Positions 43,205 to 54,620 of a stretch of 64,000 nucleotides of DNA are shown here, one piece after another. Below the pieces are notes generated by a model. That model was given only the letters and a program-made list of their open reading frames with translations. It did not search any database and was not told the DNA's origin. Origin of the DNA: Cryptomeria japonica (taxonomy: Eukaryota; Streptophyta; Pinopsida; Cupressales; Cupressaceae). A program made the translations under genes and the position numbers. The stretch's first letter is position 1; each line of letters opens with the position of its first letter. The stretch spans positions 264,773,192 to 264,837,191 of the forward strand of contig NC_081406.1 of the NCBI RefSeq assembly GCF_030272615.1, in the 5' to 3' direction.

Positions 43205-43480
43205 GTGTTGGAAATTCCTTCCTTCACGACAGAATTCCAGGAAAGGTGAAAATTTCGCTGTGTTGGAAATTCCTTCCTTCACGACAGAATTCCAAGAAAG
43301 GTGAAAATATGGCTAAGTGATGGAAATTCCTTCCTTTACGACAGAATTCTTGGAAAAGGTGAAAATTTGGCTAAGTGATGGAAATTCGTTCCTTCACGAC
43401 AGAATTCTAGGAAAGGTGAAAAATTGACTAAGTGTTGGAAATTCCTTCCTTCAAGACGGAATTCCAAGCAAGGAAGAAAT
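43205..43480 (+). repeat. five-unit tandem repeat, 55-58 bp
   Basis: Units start at 43210, 43265, 43322, 43380 and 43437 (GGAAATTCCTTCCTTCA then CGACAGAATTCC). They are joined by AGGAAAGGTGAAAATTTGGC-like linkers. Confidence 0.9.
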
Positions 43481-43949
43481 CACACCCAAGGATGAATTGA
43501 AGATAAAATTTCTAAAGGAAGGAAGGAATCAAGGATGAACTAAACAAGAAATTTCCCCTCAGGAAAAATTTTGAAAAATCCATTTTCAGGCATCAAATAT
43601 CATCTGAATTTCAAAATGATGATAGATTTGGATTCGTGATATAATTTTCTCTCTCCTCGACCCAAGGACCATAATTTGAAATTTTTTCTAAAAAATAGGA
43701 AATGTGCAAAATTGATGAAAAATCTTCTCCAAGGCAAGGAAAATTCAAATCTCTGGAAAATTCTTCCTAGATAAAGTTTTCTCTCTCCAAGGGTTTTGTT
43801 GTCATTTATGACACCCTTGGTCCATCAGAGATATGTTCCATGGACCAGCGCTACCCCAGATGATCAGGGAGAAAAGCAATGGAATTATGAATTGTGAAGT
43901 GTTGTCTTGTTTGGAGGAAGTCCCTTCCCTTTGCTTCCTTTTCCTTCTC

Positions 43950-44600
43950 TGTTCCCCGGAACCCCGAGGTTTCGAGGTTCCTTCTCTTTGCTTTCCCCGG
44001 AACTCCGGAACCCTAAAGTTTTGAGGTTCCTTCTCTTAGCTTTCTCCGGAACGTCAGAACCCTGCCTCCTTTTCTTCTCCCTCTTCCCCGGAACTCCGAA
44101 ACCCCAAGGTTCCAAAGTTCCCTCCTTTTGCTTCCTTAGCCTTCCCTTTCTTTTCTCCAGAACTCCGGAACCCCAAGGTTCCGAAGTTCCTTCCCTTTGC
44201 CTTCTCTCTTTTCTTCCCGGAGCTCCGGAACACAGAGGTTCTGAGGTTCCTCCCTTTCCTTAGCCCCTTTTTCCCTCTTTCCCAGAACCCCGAAACCTCG
44301 AGGTTCCAAAGTTCCTTTCCTTTCCTCCTTCTCTTCAATTCCCCGGAACTCCGAAACCCCGAGGTTCCGAAGTCCATTCCTTGTTGTTCTTCTCTGTTCC
44401 CCGGAACTCCGGAACCCCGAGGTTCCAAAGTCCCTTCCTTGCTGTCCTTCTCTGTTCCCCGGAACTCCGAAACCCCGAAGTTCCTTTCCTAGCGACTCTT
44501 TCCTCTTCCCCAGAACTCCGGAACCCCGAGGTTTCGTAGTTCCTTCCTTGTCTTCCCCACTTCGGGAACCCGAGTTTCCGAAGTCTTCCGACTTCCTTCT
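43950..44600 (+). repeat. GC-rich palindromic array, about ten units
   Basis: Each unit has GGAACTCCGGAACC, CCGA, GGTTCCGAAGTTCC, so its arms pair at 13 of 14 positions. Units recur every 55-65 bp, separated by CTTTCCTT-rich linkers. Long open frames in this stretch on both strands are by-products of the repeat. Confidence 0.9.
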
Positions 44601-44739
44601 GGCTTGCAACACTTCCGGATGGCGTGATCAACACTCAAAGCTTTAAATGCTCCGACAACACTGGCGACTTGTACACCTTTTGTGGAGCTACAGGGGTGCA
44701 TTTAATTCCAAGCAAGGAAGAAATCACTACAATAATGGT

Positions 44740-45060
44740 TGATATCACATGAGGTGATATCTATGAATACACCATAATGGTGGATGTCACATGAGGTATC
44801 TATGGATATGCCATAATGGTTGATATCACGTGAGGTGATATCTATAAATAAACCATAATGGTGGATGTCACGTGAGGTGATATCTATGGATATGCCATAA
44901 TGGTCAATATCACGTGAGGTGATATCTATGAATAAACAATAATGATGGATGTCACATGAGGTGATATCTATAGATATGCCATAATGGTTGATATCACGTA
45001 AAGTGATATCCATGGATGAGAAATGATGGTAGATATCACGGTGAGGTGATATTTTTCCCT
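44740..45060 (+). repeat. tandem repeat GTTGATATCACGTGAGGTGA
   Basis: Units of about 60-65 bp, each a double unit of CCATAATGGTGGATGTCAC and CATAATGGTTGATATCAC with GTGAGGTGATATCTAT, repeat about five times. ATCACGTGA is palindromic and GATATC repeats. Confidence 0.85.
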
Positions 45061-45154
45061 TCCACATATGGAGGTAGCCATTGTGGTCAATCATCACAAT
45101 GAGGTGATGCAACTTGTAAAGGTTAAGAAGGATTCCTCCCTAGCTAAGAGGGAG

Positions 45155-45952
45155 TGTTAATGATGTGGCATTAGTACTAATCCTTCTAACTGACTGAGAC
45201 CAAATATGTGAATTATTCAGAATTAATCATACTTCTATAATACATATTTATTAAGCAATTAATGTTATTCAATAAGCTTGTTATTGTTAAATCTAATCGA
45301 TAATTATTAACATATTGATTATTGTCCTTGATTACCCGATCTGCATTAGTTAATACATGCGATCGATCATTAAGTCAAAATGATTGCTAAACAAAGCGAC
45401 TTAAGTGGAAGTCGCTATCCTCCGGGTAGGGTGGCGACTCTTGGAAAGAATCACCCCTCGGCGACTATATGAATGACAACATACAGTTTGATCAGGGTGA
45501 TTGACAATATAGAACGGAGAGCATATACTAAGTATAAAATTAAGATCGAATAGCAGATCGTGCAAACAACTTTGTCAGATTGAATCATACCGAACAGAAT
45601 ATACAATCAAGCAAGGTGTATTCTGGAGTGCATGAACATTAAGCAGCTGTAGTTGCATTATAATCTGAGATCAAATATATATCTATATATTCGTGTATGC
45701 AACAGCAGATCAATAGTTATATACTGTAGATTGACAGTTATATATTACAGTCAAATTCATTTGTGTCAAGTCAAATTCATTTGTGTCAAGTCAAATACAT
45801 TCAATAGCAGATCATAAGATATTCTGTGATAAAACAAAGCTATACTCAGATTGATTGATATCATATAGCATCTATTAATATCATTCATCAAGATCAAAGT
45901 TCTAGTGAAATGTAAAAATTGCTTGCTTATCAAATCTGATCAAAACTTAACA
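45155..45952 (+). repeat. copia-type LTR (798 bp)
   Basis: It begins TGTTAATGATGTGGCATTAG and ends CAAAACTTAACA, with matching TGTTAA/TTAACA inverted ends. No second copy is in the window. Confidence 0.6.
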
Positions 45953-46006
45953 GACCTCATCAATAATCTTCACAATAAATGAAACCTCGCTAGCTCTGTC
46001 AGAAAA

Positions 46007-46850
46007 TTGTTTGATAGGTTTAATATTATTTGGTCATTGTGCATTGAACCTAAGAAGTCTCATTTTAGATGGCTTCTTATTCACCAAAAACTCGTTGGAT
46101 CTACACTCAAAAATTGTGGCTTAAATGTGGTGCTGTCCCTAGCATGTCATAGTGAGCAGAATTACTTTCTCCATTTTTTTTACAGTCCTTTTGCTGTAAC
46201 TGTAGAAAATTTTCATTATTGCTTCATCTAACATTGTGCGTAAGGTTCCCATCTCTTGATTTGACATTCTTTTTGGTTTCATCAATAATGACAGGCATGT
46301 TTTCAACTTCTTTAGGAAGTTTTAGCTTTTTTTGTACTGATTTTTTATAGAATATATGGAAGGCTAGAAATGATGATGTTTTCCAAGGTAAAAGATGGGC
46401 TCTTACAAGCTTCAATATTGAGGTCACTTTCTCACATGTTGCATGCAGGTTAACAGGGACACCTTAACAAAACTTAAAGAATATTCAGAGGAAACAAGAT
46501 GTTTTATTCATGCAGCAACTAAAACTTTATGTTGATAGAAGCTTTGGAGGGAAGGGCACTGTAACTATAATTCAAGAACCAAATCTAGTTATCAATGAAA
46601 ATTTTGAATTTAATGCTGGGTTCCGATGCAGCTAATGAACCCTCCATGGTGTTGGACAACTTAAAAGGAGCTGCTAGGCAGTTAAGCAATAAACAATCCT
46701 TTATCAATCTACCTTAACCAGCTGGATGCTGGAGAGGCAACTGCTCAAACCACTTCTTAAGAGGAACAAGATACTGATTCTTAATTTGGTAAGCTTGTTC
46801 AGTCTCAAAATTGTGGTAAGATGGTTTTCATGTTTTAACAGTTTTGTTGT
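46007..46850 (+). pseudogene. LINE 3' fragment (zf-RVT and RNase H-like)
   Basis: The frame at 46007-46231 (KKSHFRWLLIHQKL, ACHSEQNYFLHFFY) resembles the zinc-binding region that follows LINE reverse transcriptases. The next part reads IWKARNDDVFQGKRW near 46350, the W-K-A-R-N motif before the LINE RNase H. Many stops. It was later hit by solo LTR 2. Confidence 0.5.
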
Positions 46851-46856
46851 ATTGGC

Positions 46857-47615
46857 TGTTAGTTTTTAGCAATCAGATTAGCAGTATAGAACAGAAAACC
46901 AAACTAAAAATAAAGCACACACATAACACGCTTATACCCTGGGAAGACCTCCCTCTTGGAAGTGAAAAACCCAGCTACAATATCTCAGATCTTAATATTA
47001 ACAAGGGTAGAAAATTGGTTACAACTTAGTCCAGCTAGGGCACAAATCTGAATATCAAATAAGCACACTTATCTGATGTCCTGATCAGATCTGAATATGA
47101 CCGAATCCTTCAGAATATTATGTGCAGACCCTGAGTGAAGTTCGCTGGTAGGTGACGGCAGATTCGGCAAGCATAAAGTGTAATTCGCTTCAGCTAAAAC
47201 ACAAGGGGAATTCGCTCACCCAGAATTCATTCGCTTCACTTGTAGACAGGCTCGCCTACCTCAAGAAGACACTTGCTGATCATGTAGACAAGTTCACCAC
47301 TTCAAGGAGATATTCATTGATCATGTAGCAGAGAGATATATTGATTGATGTGTAGGTTCTATTTGTGACTTCAAGTCACTTCTTATTTATATGCCTCAAA
47401 CTCCTTTGCCACCTAGGTCAGCCTTGGCACCAAATTGCATTTACAATTTATATATTAAATAGGTCATGCCCCATAACACTTACATGACGCATAAGTTGTA
47501 CGTCCAAATAGGACCAGATAAATATAAAGCCGAATTGCTAAGGCCAAAGGCCACTTAGCAAGTAAGGGAACTAGGTCGGCCCAAGCAAGAAATCCAACCT
47601 AGCTATAAATCAACA
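46857..47615. mobile_element. solo LTR 2 (759 bp)
   Basis: It begins TGTTAGTTTTTAGCAATCAG and ends TAAATCAACA. TTGGC flanks both sides (46852-46856 and 47616-47620). It is the same family as solo LTR 1 and shows the uninterrupted site (GTGAAAAACCCAGCTAC at about 46959-46975) where copia landed in solo LTR 1. Confidence 0.92.
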
Positions 47616-47667
47616 TTGGCTACCCTGTTGTGGCCTTGAACTTGGCATCTTTTGTTGTAGTTTGACT

Positions 47668-47875
47668 TATTACAGTAATACTGTTATATTTAACTTGTAA
47701 TGATCTGTTTAGTCATTTAGTTAGTTTTTAGTGACTTGCTTTTATTTCTTGTTTAGTTAGTTTTTAGTAACTTTCTTTTATTTCTTGTTCTCGATCGTTT
47801 CTCTTTTACAAACATCATTTGTAATCTCTATTTAAGGAGTATCTGCTCATTTCTATTTAATCAATTATCATTTCA
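47668..47875 (+). repeat. 5' LTR of the plus-strand copia element
   Basis: This 208-bp LTR has TATTTAAGGAG as a TATA-like box and ends ATTTCA directly before the primer-binding site. Confidence 0.8.
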
Positions 47876-47887
47876 TGGTATCAAGGT

Positions 47888-50800
47888 AGAGGTTTCTCTA
47901 AGAGATTTTTTGGCAAATTTTTTTCTAATAAAATTCGTGGTTTGTTTACTTGAAATTTTTCGGAAGTTTTTTGAACAATTAAAATATCACGGGTTTTTTA
48001 ATCCTAAAAATCCAAGGTTTTTAGTACTACAAATTGCAGGTCCTTCAAGCATTTACGCAGTGGATTTTTTTCACTAAAAATTGTGTTTCTTTTCTAGTAT
48101 TACATTTCAAAATCACAGCATCGTTTCTGTAAAAATCATGGGGTTTTCTTCTCGCTTTTTTGAGGATTTATTTCTGCAACATCACGGCAGGTTCACAGTT
48201 CAAAATCAGAGATTTTTCCTTTCACAAATTATGTGACTTCAAACATTGTTGCTTTTGATCGATTTTTTGTAAGCAATCCTGTGTTTTTATTTTAATCCTG
48301 TTATGCTCGTGTCGGCTCTATGTTTTATGATTTTATGGCAACTAAGGCTTCTGCTACTTATATTTTTACAATTTTTCTCAAACAAAATCATGGTTCTCAA
48401 TACCTAAGGTTTCTAATATTTTTGACGATTTTTTTCACAAAATCGTGTGATTTCTGCTTGATCACACCAAGGGTTTCTACTCAACCTAGGGTTTACAATT
48501 TCTCTTTTGACGATTTTTTTAATAAAATCATGGGTATTGTTTGTTGGTTGATTTTCACATTTTCCTAAATATTGTTCCTTTTTCAAAGTTGCAAGTTCAC
48601 CTCATTTTTCGTGATCTCGGACAGCAGGAGGGATGGCTCCATTACCCAATATCATGTTGGTGTTGGAAATTTGAGTTGTGTTGTTATGTCATGGGTGTCA
48701 ACCTATCTTGTGTTATTGATGTTGAAGTAAGGATGGTATAATGGAAGTCTCAATATACAAGAAAGAATATTTATGTGTTCTGATATTGTTGAACAACCTT
48801 GTCAAAATGTTGAAGTATTTCCGAAAGGGTGGTACAGTAGAAGTTTCAATATGTAGGAAACAATATTTAATGTCCCAATGGAAGAATGCCTTGCATTCCT
48901 CCCGTATGTGAAAATTATGTGCTTCAGAATATAATGTCTATGTCTGTGAATATTGCACTATCAGATTTCCAGGTTCTCTACTGCTCAGTTGGCAGAGTTG
49001 ATTGGTGTTGTTTCTAATAGTAAAGTTGTCTGTCAAAACAAGTCCAGAGAATGCCTATGGCTTCCGGATATGTGGATTCATGTGCTGCAGTTTGGAGGAT
49101 TCGTTCATATGGTTTGTGTAGTGTTCAAATTCAGTTTTCAGGTGATAATTTGATTGGCAAGTGAAGTTATGATGTTTTGAGTTTTGTGTTGTCAGCTAGT
49201 TTGGTTTTTGGCTGACTATGATATTGTATCCTACTTGAATCATATTCTTTTGGTCCGGGTTTTCTTTGGAGGATGAGTATGCTTAATGTTTTGGGTCTCA
49301 TTGTGGCGTGTGTCGATCCGCATTATGCAATTTGCTTTGAAGATTTGTTTTTGGCCAACTACCTAACATGCTTTAATGCTTATCTACACGTTTTATTTGT
49401 TAGCGACCTTGGAGGATGTGTTAGCATATACTGTTTATCCTATCTATGGCTGACCTAGTTAAGGGTTTTGATGATTATCTTGTATATAAAGGAGTGCGGA
49501 TGTATGAGTAAACAAGTGGGATATGAGCCAATTGATGTGAAGTGTGTTGGTGATTTGCAAGCAGATTCAATATTGGAGATGTGTGAAAGACTATTGTGAA
49601 GAGCTTCAATGATGAAATCTTCAATGTGACACTGTTCAAAGATTGCGTTTGAAGTCAAAGGAGTTTACCATGATATTGATCGCATGACACATTGGTTCAA
49701 GGATGATTTCATGATCAGGAGATCTTGTTCAATTCAATTCAACTATTCCTTTCTCTGTTGGAAGACAATGAGTCTCTTGGCAGTTTTTTGTATATTGCCT
49801 CGAAGTAGTGTGTTTCAACTTTGCAAGTCATTTGTACCTTGCCCTAATGTTGTAAACCTTAGTTTTGCAAGTCCTCTCAGGGGCAATAAGTTCCTGGTGC
49901 AGGAGCACCTAATAGGTCTTTATGCCTTAGTGAGGCCATGATACAATATTTTAAGGTTTTTGAGTTCATGTGATGTAATAAGGTCAATCATGACCATTCT
50001 TGATGTAATAAGTGTCTTTGAAGTCATTAGAAGGTGTTTTGAGTCATGTTGAAGTCATACAGTCAATATTGTCAAAAATTGTCAAAAGTTGTCATTATGT
50101 TGAAAATGAGTATCAATGGGTCAAATATGTTGTTTTATGATGTGTAAGGGTCTTTTTGGCCTATTTGGACCTATTTGAGTCATTATTGGGGCATGGGAGT
50201 CATAGATTAAGTCTAGATGCAATTTGGAGCAAAATTGTCAAAATTGACAAAAAAGTTGTCAAGCAACTTTTGAGTTTGTAAGGGTAATTATGTGTTTGTT
50301 GTTAAAATGAGTTGTAAAGGTGGTTATAACCGTGTGGAGGCTTGGAAGGCGTTATAAAAGCCTTGTACACATTTGGATATGGCTGGTTGGTGGATGTAAT
50401 AAGCAAAATATCAATAAAGTTGTGAATTTTTTGCACTTTCTTGCATTTCTCAGACGTGACAGTCTGAAAACAAGTGTTTTTTTTTTTTAAAACTCATCTA
50501 TCTGCGCTCTATAGATTTTGGCAATGATAGAGGGTTGAATACTGAGTATTCTTGTTTTTGTTTCATTTCTTTTCATCAAGTTTTGAGGGAGTTCTCTTAA
50601 TTTTTGTAAAAACAGTTAAAACCCTGCCCTAGGGTTTGCTGAGACATTATAAAATGTAAATAGCCTCCATTCCACGTGATCAAGGGCCAAAAATTTGTGG
50701 AATGGAGATCAAATATATTTATTTTAATTTCCTTTTTGTTGTAGGGATTCATACATGATTTTGGCATGTGCAAACAAAGAGAAAGTTGACTGAAATTGTG

Positions 50801-51890
50801 TCTCAGTCTGGGACAGCAGTGTGTTGGAGGAGTTTTGGTTGGACAAAGTACATTGTGAGACCTTGGAAGGTCAAGTGAGGGTTGTGGAGAGTGTGTTAGG
50901 CTTCCCTTGATGTGGAACAAGGTTTGTAAAGTTGGGAAAACAATCCAAATGCACAAACTTCTTGACTATCCTAAAATTGCTAGTGGCTGTCCTAGTTTGA
51001 CAATTTAACAAGAACTTGTGTTTATGAGTTTGAATGCTGGTTGGTTTTGTAGTTGGAGTTGGTGAGTGTTTGGGCAGACCCTATTGAGTCTTTAGAAGCC
51101 TTTGGAGGCATTGAGAAGTGGAAAAGAAACCTTAATATATGATTGTCCTAAACATGTTGTTGGCTGTCCTAAACATGTTGTTGGCTGTCCTCAATGAACA
51201 TTGTTTTGTCATTTTGGGAGGTTGGGTGGGTAGAGAGAATCCAAAGTGAACATGTTGATAAGCCTTTTAGGATTGACAAGGGATTTATGTGTTTGTGAGG
51301 AATACTTGTGGCAAGTTGTGAAGTTGGGAACTATTGGAAAATGGGAGTCCTAGTTGGGGCAGCCTTGGTTGTGTGAGTACAAAGGGGACTAATGGTGTTT
51401 AAATGCTATGGAAAATGGTTTGGGGTTTAAGAGAGTTGAGTATGCATGGGGGAATGTGTGTGAGTGGTTGGATAAGGGATTGAGAAGCTTGGGTGCGTTT
51501 TGGGCTATTGTAGCCTTGTGAGTGGAACAAAAGCCTTGTGAGTGGATTTGTGAAGTTATGGAAGACTTAGTACCTATTGGTTAGGTAAGTTGGGAGAAAG
51601 AAATCTCCCTAATGTGGTTTTGGTGAAGATGCTCTACATCGGTTCCGAAGGCAACATTGTAACAGATTATTTTATATTGAGTCTAATTATCACGGTGGTT
51701 TTAGCCTACTTGGGTTTTCCACGTAAATCTGGTGCTCATGTGTTTGTTGTGCTTTATGCTTTCATGATTCATTTCTGCTGTAGTTATTAGCTTGTGGTTT
51801 GAAGTTTGAAGATCAAAAATTAAGTACTTTTGAGATCCGGACCGATTCACCCCCCCTCTTAGTTTTGCAGTGTGTACAACAATTGGAAGG
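47888..51890 (+). other. abnormally long leader of the copia element, probably with insertions
   Basis: About 4 kb separates the primer-binding site from gag, far more than usual. 47880-48560 is rich in GATTTTTT.AATAAAATC text like the interior of the non-coding element at 15361-16719. 49950-51850 has LTR-like landmarks (ATCAATAAAG near 50410 and GATTCACCCCCCCTCTTAG near 51845-51863), so another partial LTR may be nested here. No coding domain is recognised. Confidence 0.45.
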
Positions 51891-52620
51891 CAGCTAGAGG
51901 TTCAATGGCAAGAATTATAATACTTGGAAACAACACATGCTCGCCATTTTCAAGTACGGTGTCTTGACCAGATTGTCCTTGGTACATACGTACCACTGCT
52001 GTCGGCAAAGACCAAGACAAGTTTGATGAGCATAATCATGAAGCGGTTATGTTGCTCAAGTTATCTGTCACTGATGAGATGCTTCCAGAAGTGTTGTCGG
52101 GCAAGACCTCTACAAATATTCAAACTCACTTGAATAGTCTGCAAGAGACGTCAAATAAAGGCAAAGCTTTCGTCCTTAAAAATATGTTGTTGTCGATTAT
52201 GATGGATGACAAGATGTTTTTGCAAGATCATTTAATGAAGATCAAAGACATTCGTGATCAATTGGAGGCCATTGGTTGCAAGATGGAAGAAGAGGATATG
52301 GCAATTATCACGCTGAAAAGCTTGCCACGATCCTATGAGAACTTCATCAAAACTGTCAACATCACCTCTACCAATGTTGATCTGAAGTTTGATGAACTGT
52401 GAACAAGCTCTTGTAGTAGGATGGGTGGAATAAGCAGTTCAATAGCAGCAGTGACATAGTCAGTGTGGAACAAGCTTTTACTATCAAAGACAAATGCAAA
52501 GGCAAGTCCTTTCAGTAGAAAGGACAAAGCAAATATGATGATACTTCCAAGAATCTGAAGAATATAACATGTCATTATTGTGGAAAACTTGGTCAATAAA
52601 GAAGTGCTGCAAAAAGAGAT
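51891..52620 (+). pseudogene. copia gag (plus-strand element)
   Basis: It reads RFNGKNYNTWKQHML near 51900, then the gag core LKNMLLSIMMDDKMFLQDHL, IKDIRDQLEAIGCKMEEEDM and LKSLPRSYENFI. A zinc-knuckle start CHYCGKLGQ at about 52575 is cut by a stop. Several frame breaks. Confidence 0.75.
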
Positions 52621-53040
52621 TTGTAATGTCCCCTTCTTAGCCAGTTGTAGTTATTAGGGTTAGTCTATCACCGGGTTCTCATAGACTAACAAGGATGATT
52701 AGAGGACCCAGGTTGGGTTGTTCGTCTCGAGGATCAATCAGCATAGTTGGAGTGATCATAGTACCCTAGGAGTGATTGGTAATATTGCCTGTATTAATTT
52801 TACCTTTATTATTAAAGTTGCAAATGATAAAGTAACTTTAATTTAGGATAATGAACTATAAAGTGACTTTATAATAAAAAAAGAAAAGAAAAGTCACTTA
52901 ACTTGGGTGCCACTCCAAGTAAGTTGGAAATAATAAAAAAACAGTGAGAAACCCTAAAAAGGTATTGGAAAAATGAAAAAAACCCTAATTAGGTCATAGG
53001 GAATAGGAGGCATAAAAGGCAACTTGAAGTGATATTTTGG
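52621..53040 (+). other. foreign LTR-like segment replacing copia protease, integrase and RT
   Basis: It starts TGTAATGTCCCCTTCTTAGC, the same first 12 bases as the LTR starts at 39903 and 41262, and contains AAACCCTAATTAGG. It stops where copia RT sequence resumes (ISHFMTATKAEHWVATKRVL). This indicates insertion followed by deletion, or a template switch. Confidence 0.5.
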
Positions 53041-53663
53041 TTATGTTATGTTGATTATTTCTCATTTCATGACAGCCACTAAGGCAGAACATTGGGTTGC
53101 AACAAAGCGAGTACTAAGATATGTGAAAGGGACATCTGACTTTGGCATTTTGTATAGCAGAAGCAAAGATGCTTATCTCATTGGTTTCACAGATTAAGAT
53201 TGGGCAGGTTTTGTTGATGATAGGAAGTCTACTTTTGGATATGTTTTCAATCTTGGTACAGGCACAGTCACATGGACTAGTAAGAAATAGAAGGCAGTAG
53301 CTCTTTCCTTGATAGATTTGAAGTATCGAGGAACTGTCAAAGCAGCATGTGAGGTAGTATGGTTTTGTAGGATGCTTTTTTGACAAGAAAATGTCTCAAG
53401 CAGGCCCTTCACCCTTGTTTTGTGACAACCAAGGGGTATCAAAGCTTGCCATAAATCCAGTCTTCCACGAGCGTACAAAACATGTACAGCTTCATTGTCA
53501 CTTCATACGACAACTTGTTGAAGATGGATCAGTGATGTTGCAATATGTCACAACTGAGGATCGGACTACAAACATTCTTACCAAGTCCCTGAATCCAAAC
53601 AAATTTGTTAAATTTAGGGGCAAACTTGATGTAGTTAGTAGAATGACCATTAAGGAAGGGTAG
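53041..53663 (+). pseudogene. copia RNase H (plus-strand element)
   Basis: It reads VATKRVLRYVKGTSDFGILY, GFTD-stop-DWAGFVDDRKST, then (53391-53663) LFCDNQGVSKLAINPVFHER and DRTTNILTKSLNP. These are the Ty1/copia RNase H landmarks. Stops and frameshifts are present. Confidence 0.85.
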
Positions 53664-53832
53664 TAAGAAATATTATTATATTTAGCTTGTAATGGTCATT
53701 TTAGTCATTTAGTTATTTTTTAGTAACTTTCTTTTATTTCTTGTTCTTGATCATTTTTGTTTTAGAAACATCATTTGTAATCTCTATATAAGGAGTATTC
53801 CGCTCCTTTGTATTTAATCAATTATCATTTCA
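53661..53832 (+). repeat. 3' LTR of the plus-strand copia element
   Basis: Partner of 47668-47875, somewhat shorter (172 bp), with TATATAAGGAG and the same ATTTCA end. Confidence 0.8.
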
Positions 53833-53837
53833 TGACT

Positions 53838-54600
53838 ATCACGATGCTCTTTAGACATTTATTCTTTGTTATTTTGGTGCTAATGAGCATATATTTTGCA
53901 TATTTTGTGTGCGTGTATTTGAAATTGTCCATATTCATTCTTGGCATCACAATGTGTGTAGTGGGATAGTTAACATAGGGGGAAGTGTATAACTACCGAT
54001 CTGCTAAAATTGATGGTTTTGCCCAAAGTAGTTGTACATGTAGACATTGTCGAGTAACAAAAAAAATGATGATGTCACTTCAAATTCTAAAATGTTTGGG
54101 AAATGTTTGGTGCATGAAAGGACATGGGAGTTATAAATAGGAGGCAAGTCTTAAATTGTAAATGTTAGGAATGGGTACAAGTGAGAGTTGATTGTAGGAG
54201 GAAGATAGGAGGAAAGAGTGAATTATTTGAGCTAATGGCACAATGTCCTTGTTATAATTGTCCTATTACACTCTTTCTAATCTGCACTTTAGCCAAAAGT
54301 AGATCAAGGAAGTTATGCTATTGCCACTTCTATCCAATTTCCCCACATTGGGTTTTCAAGCCAAGCTACTAATCTTATTTGGGTTAGGGTTTGATTAAAG
54401 AATTTAGTCAAAAACGATTTGGGGATTGAATTCATTTTCTGTTTATCCATACAAAAATTATAAAATAATAAATATATACATATTTGCAGCAATAATTAAG
54501 TTCAAAATACCACCTAGCATCATTTAGTAAACAAAATCACTATAAAAATGAAAAATGCTACAATGTCAATTAGTCAAACTCAAATGTCACGATATATATT
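53838..54600. other. no recognised feature
   Basis: AT-rich DNA to the right of the copia target site. I see no domain, LTR end or array. Confidence 0.4.
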
Positions 54601-54620
54601 CATTATTCAAACTTTAACTA

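Larger units (their letters stand above)
41612..44735 (+). mobile_element. LTR-like element start with three palindromic arrays, truncated
   Basis: The start TGTGATGTTTTCACAAATCG then CCCCATTCCAAATGGGG at 41612 matches the starts at 28115 and 28158, including the hairpin. It is followed by three successive repeat arrays. No coding frame or 3' terminus of the family follows; the sequence joins a copia 3' end near 44735. It is probably a truncated member of the TGTTG...CAACA family or a close relative. Confidence 0.55.
44736..45952 (+). mobile_element. copia-type 3' end: repeat leader, polypurine tract and LTR
   Basis: Tandem GATATC repeats (44736-45115), a purine tract CTAAGAGGGAG (45144-45154) and an LTR (45155-45952) with TGTTAA...TTAACA ends follow in order. 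The minus-strand copia at 7522-13083 has the same order and nearly the same tract. The rest of the element is missing. GACCT follows the LTR; its 5' partner was not found. Confidence 0.7.
47668..53832 (+). mobile_element. Ty1/copia element, plus orientation, degraded
   Basis: The LTRs are 47668-47875 and 53661-53832 (shared TTTAGTCATTTAGTTA, AATTATCATTTCA). TGACT lies on both sides (47663-47667 and 53833-53837). The primer-binding site TGGTATCAAGGT is at 47876 and the purine tract AAGGAAGGG at 53652-53660. Gag and RNase H survive, but protease, integrase and most of RT are replaced by an unrelated segment (52621-53040). The first LTR base pair reads TA instead of TG. Confidence 0.85.

Noticed and set aside
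43885-44701. Overlapping open frames on both strands (for example 44054-44612 minus, 43907-44263 plus)
   Set aside because: They arise from a short GC-rich repeat without stops in several frames; the proteins are mere repeats.
44702-45112. 136-codon minus-strand frame with ITSRDIHHYG-like repeats
   Set aside because: It is the translation of the tandem GATATC repeat in a copia 3' region.
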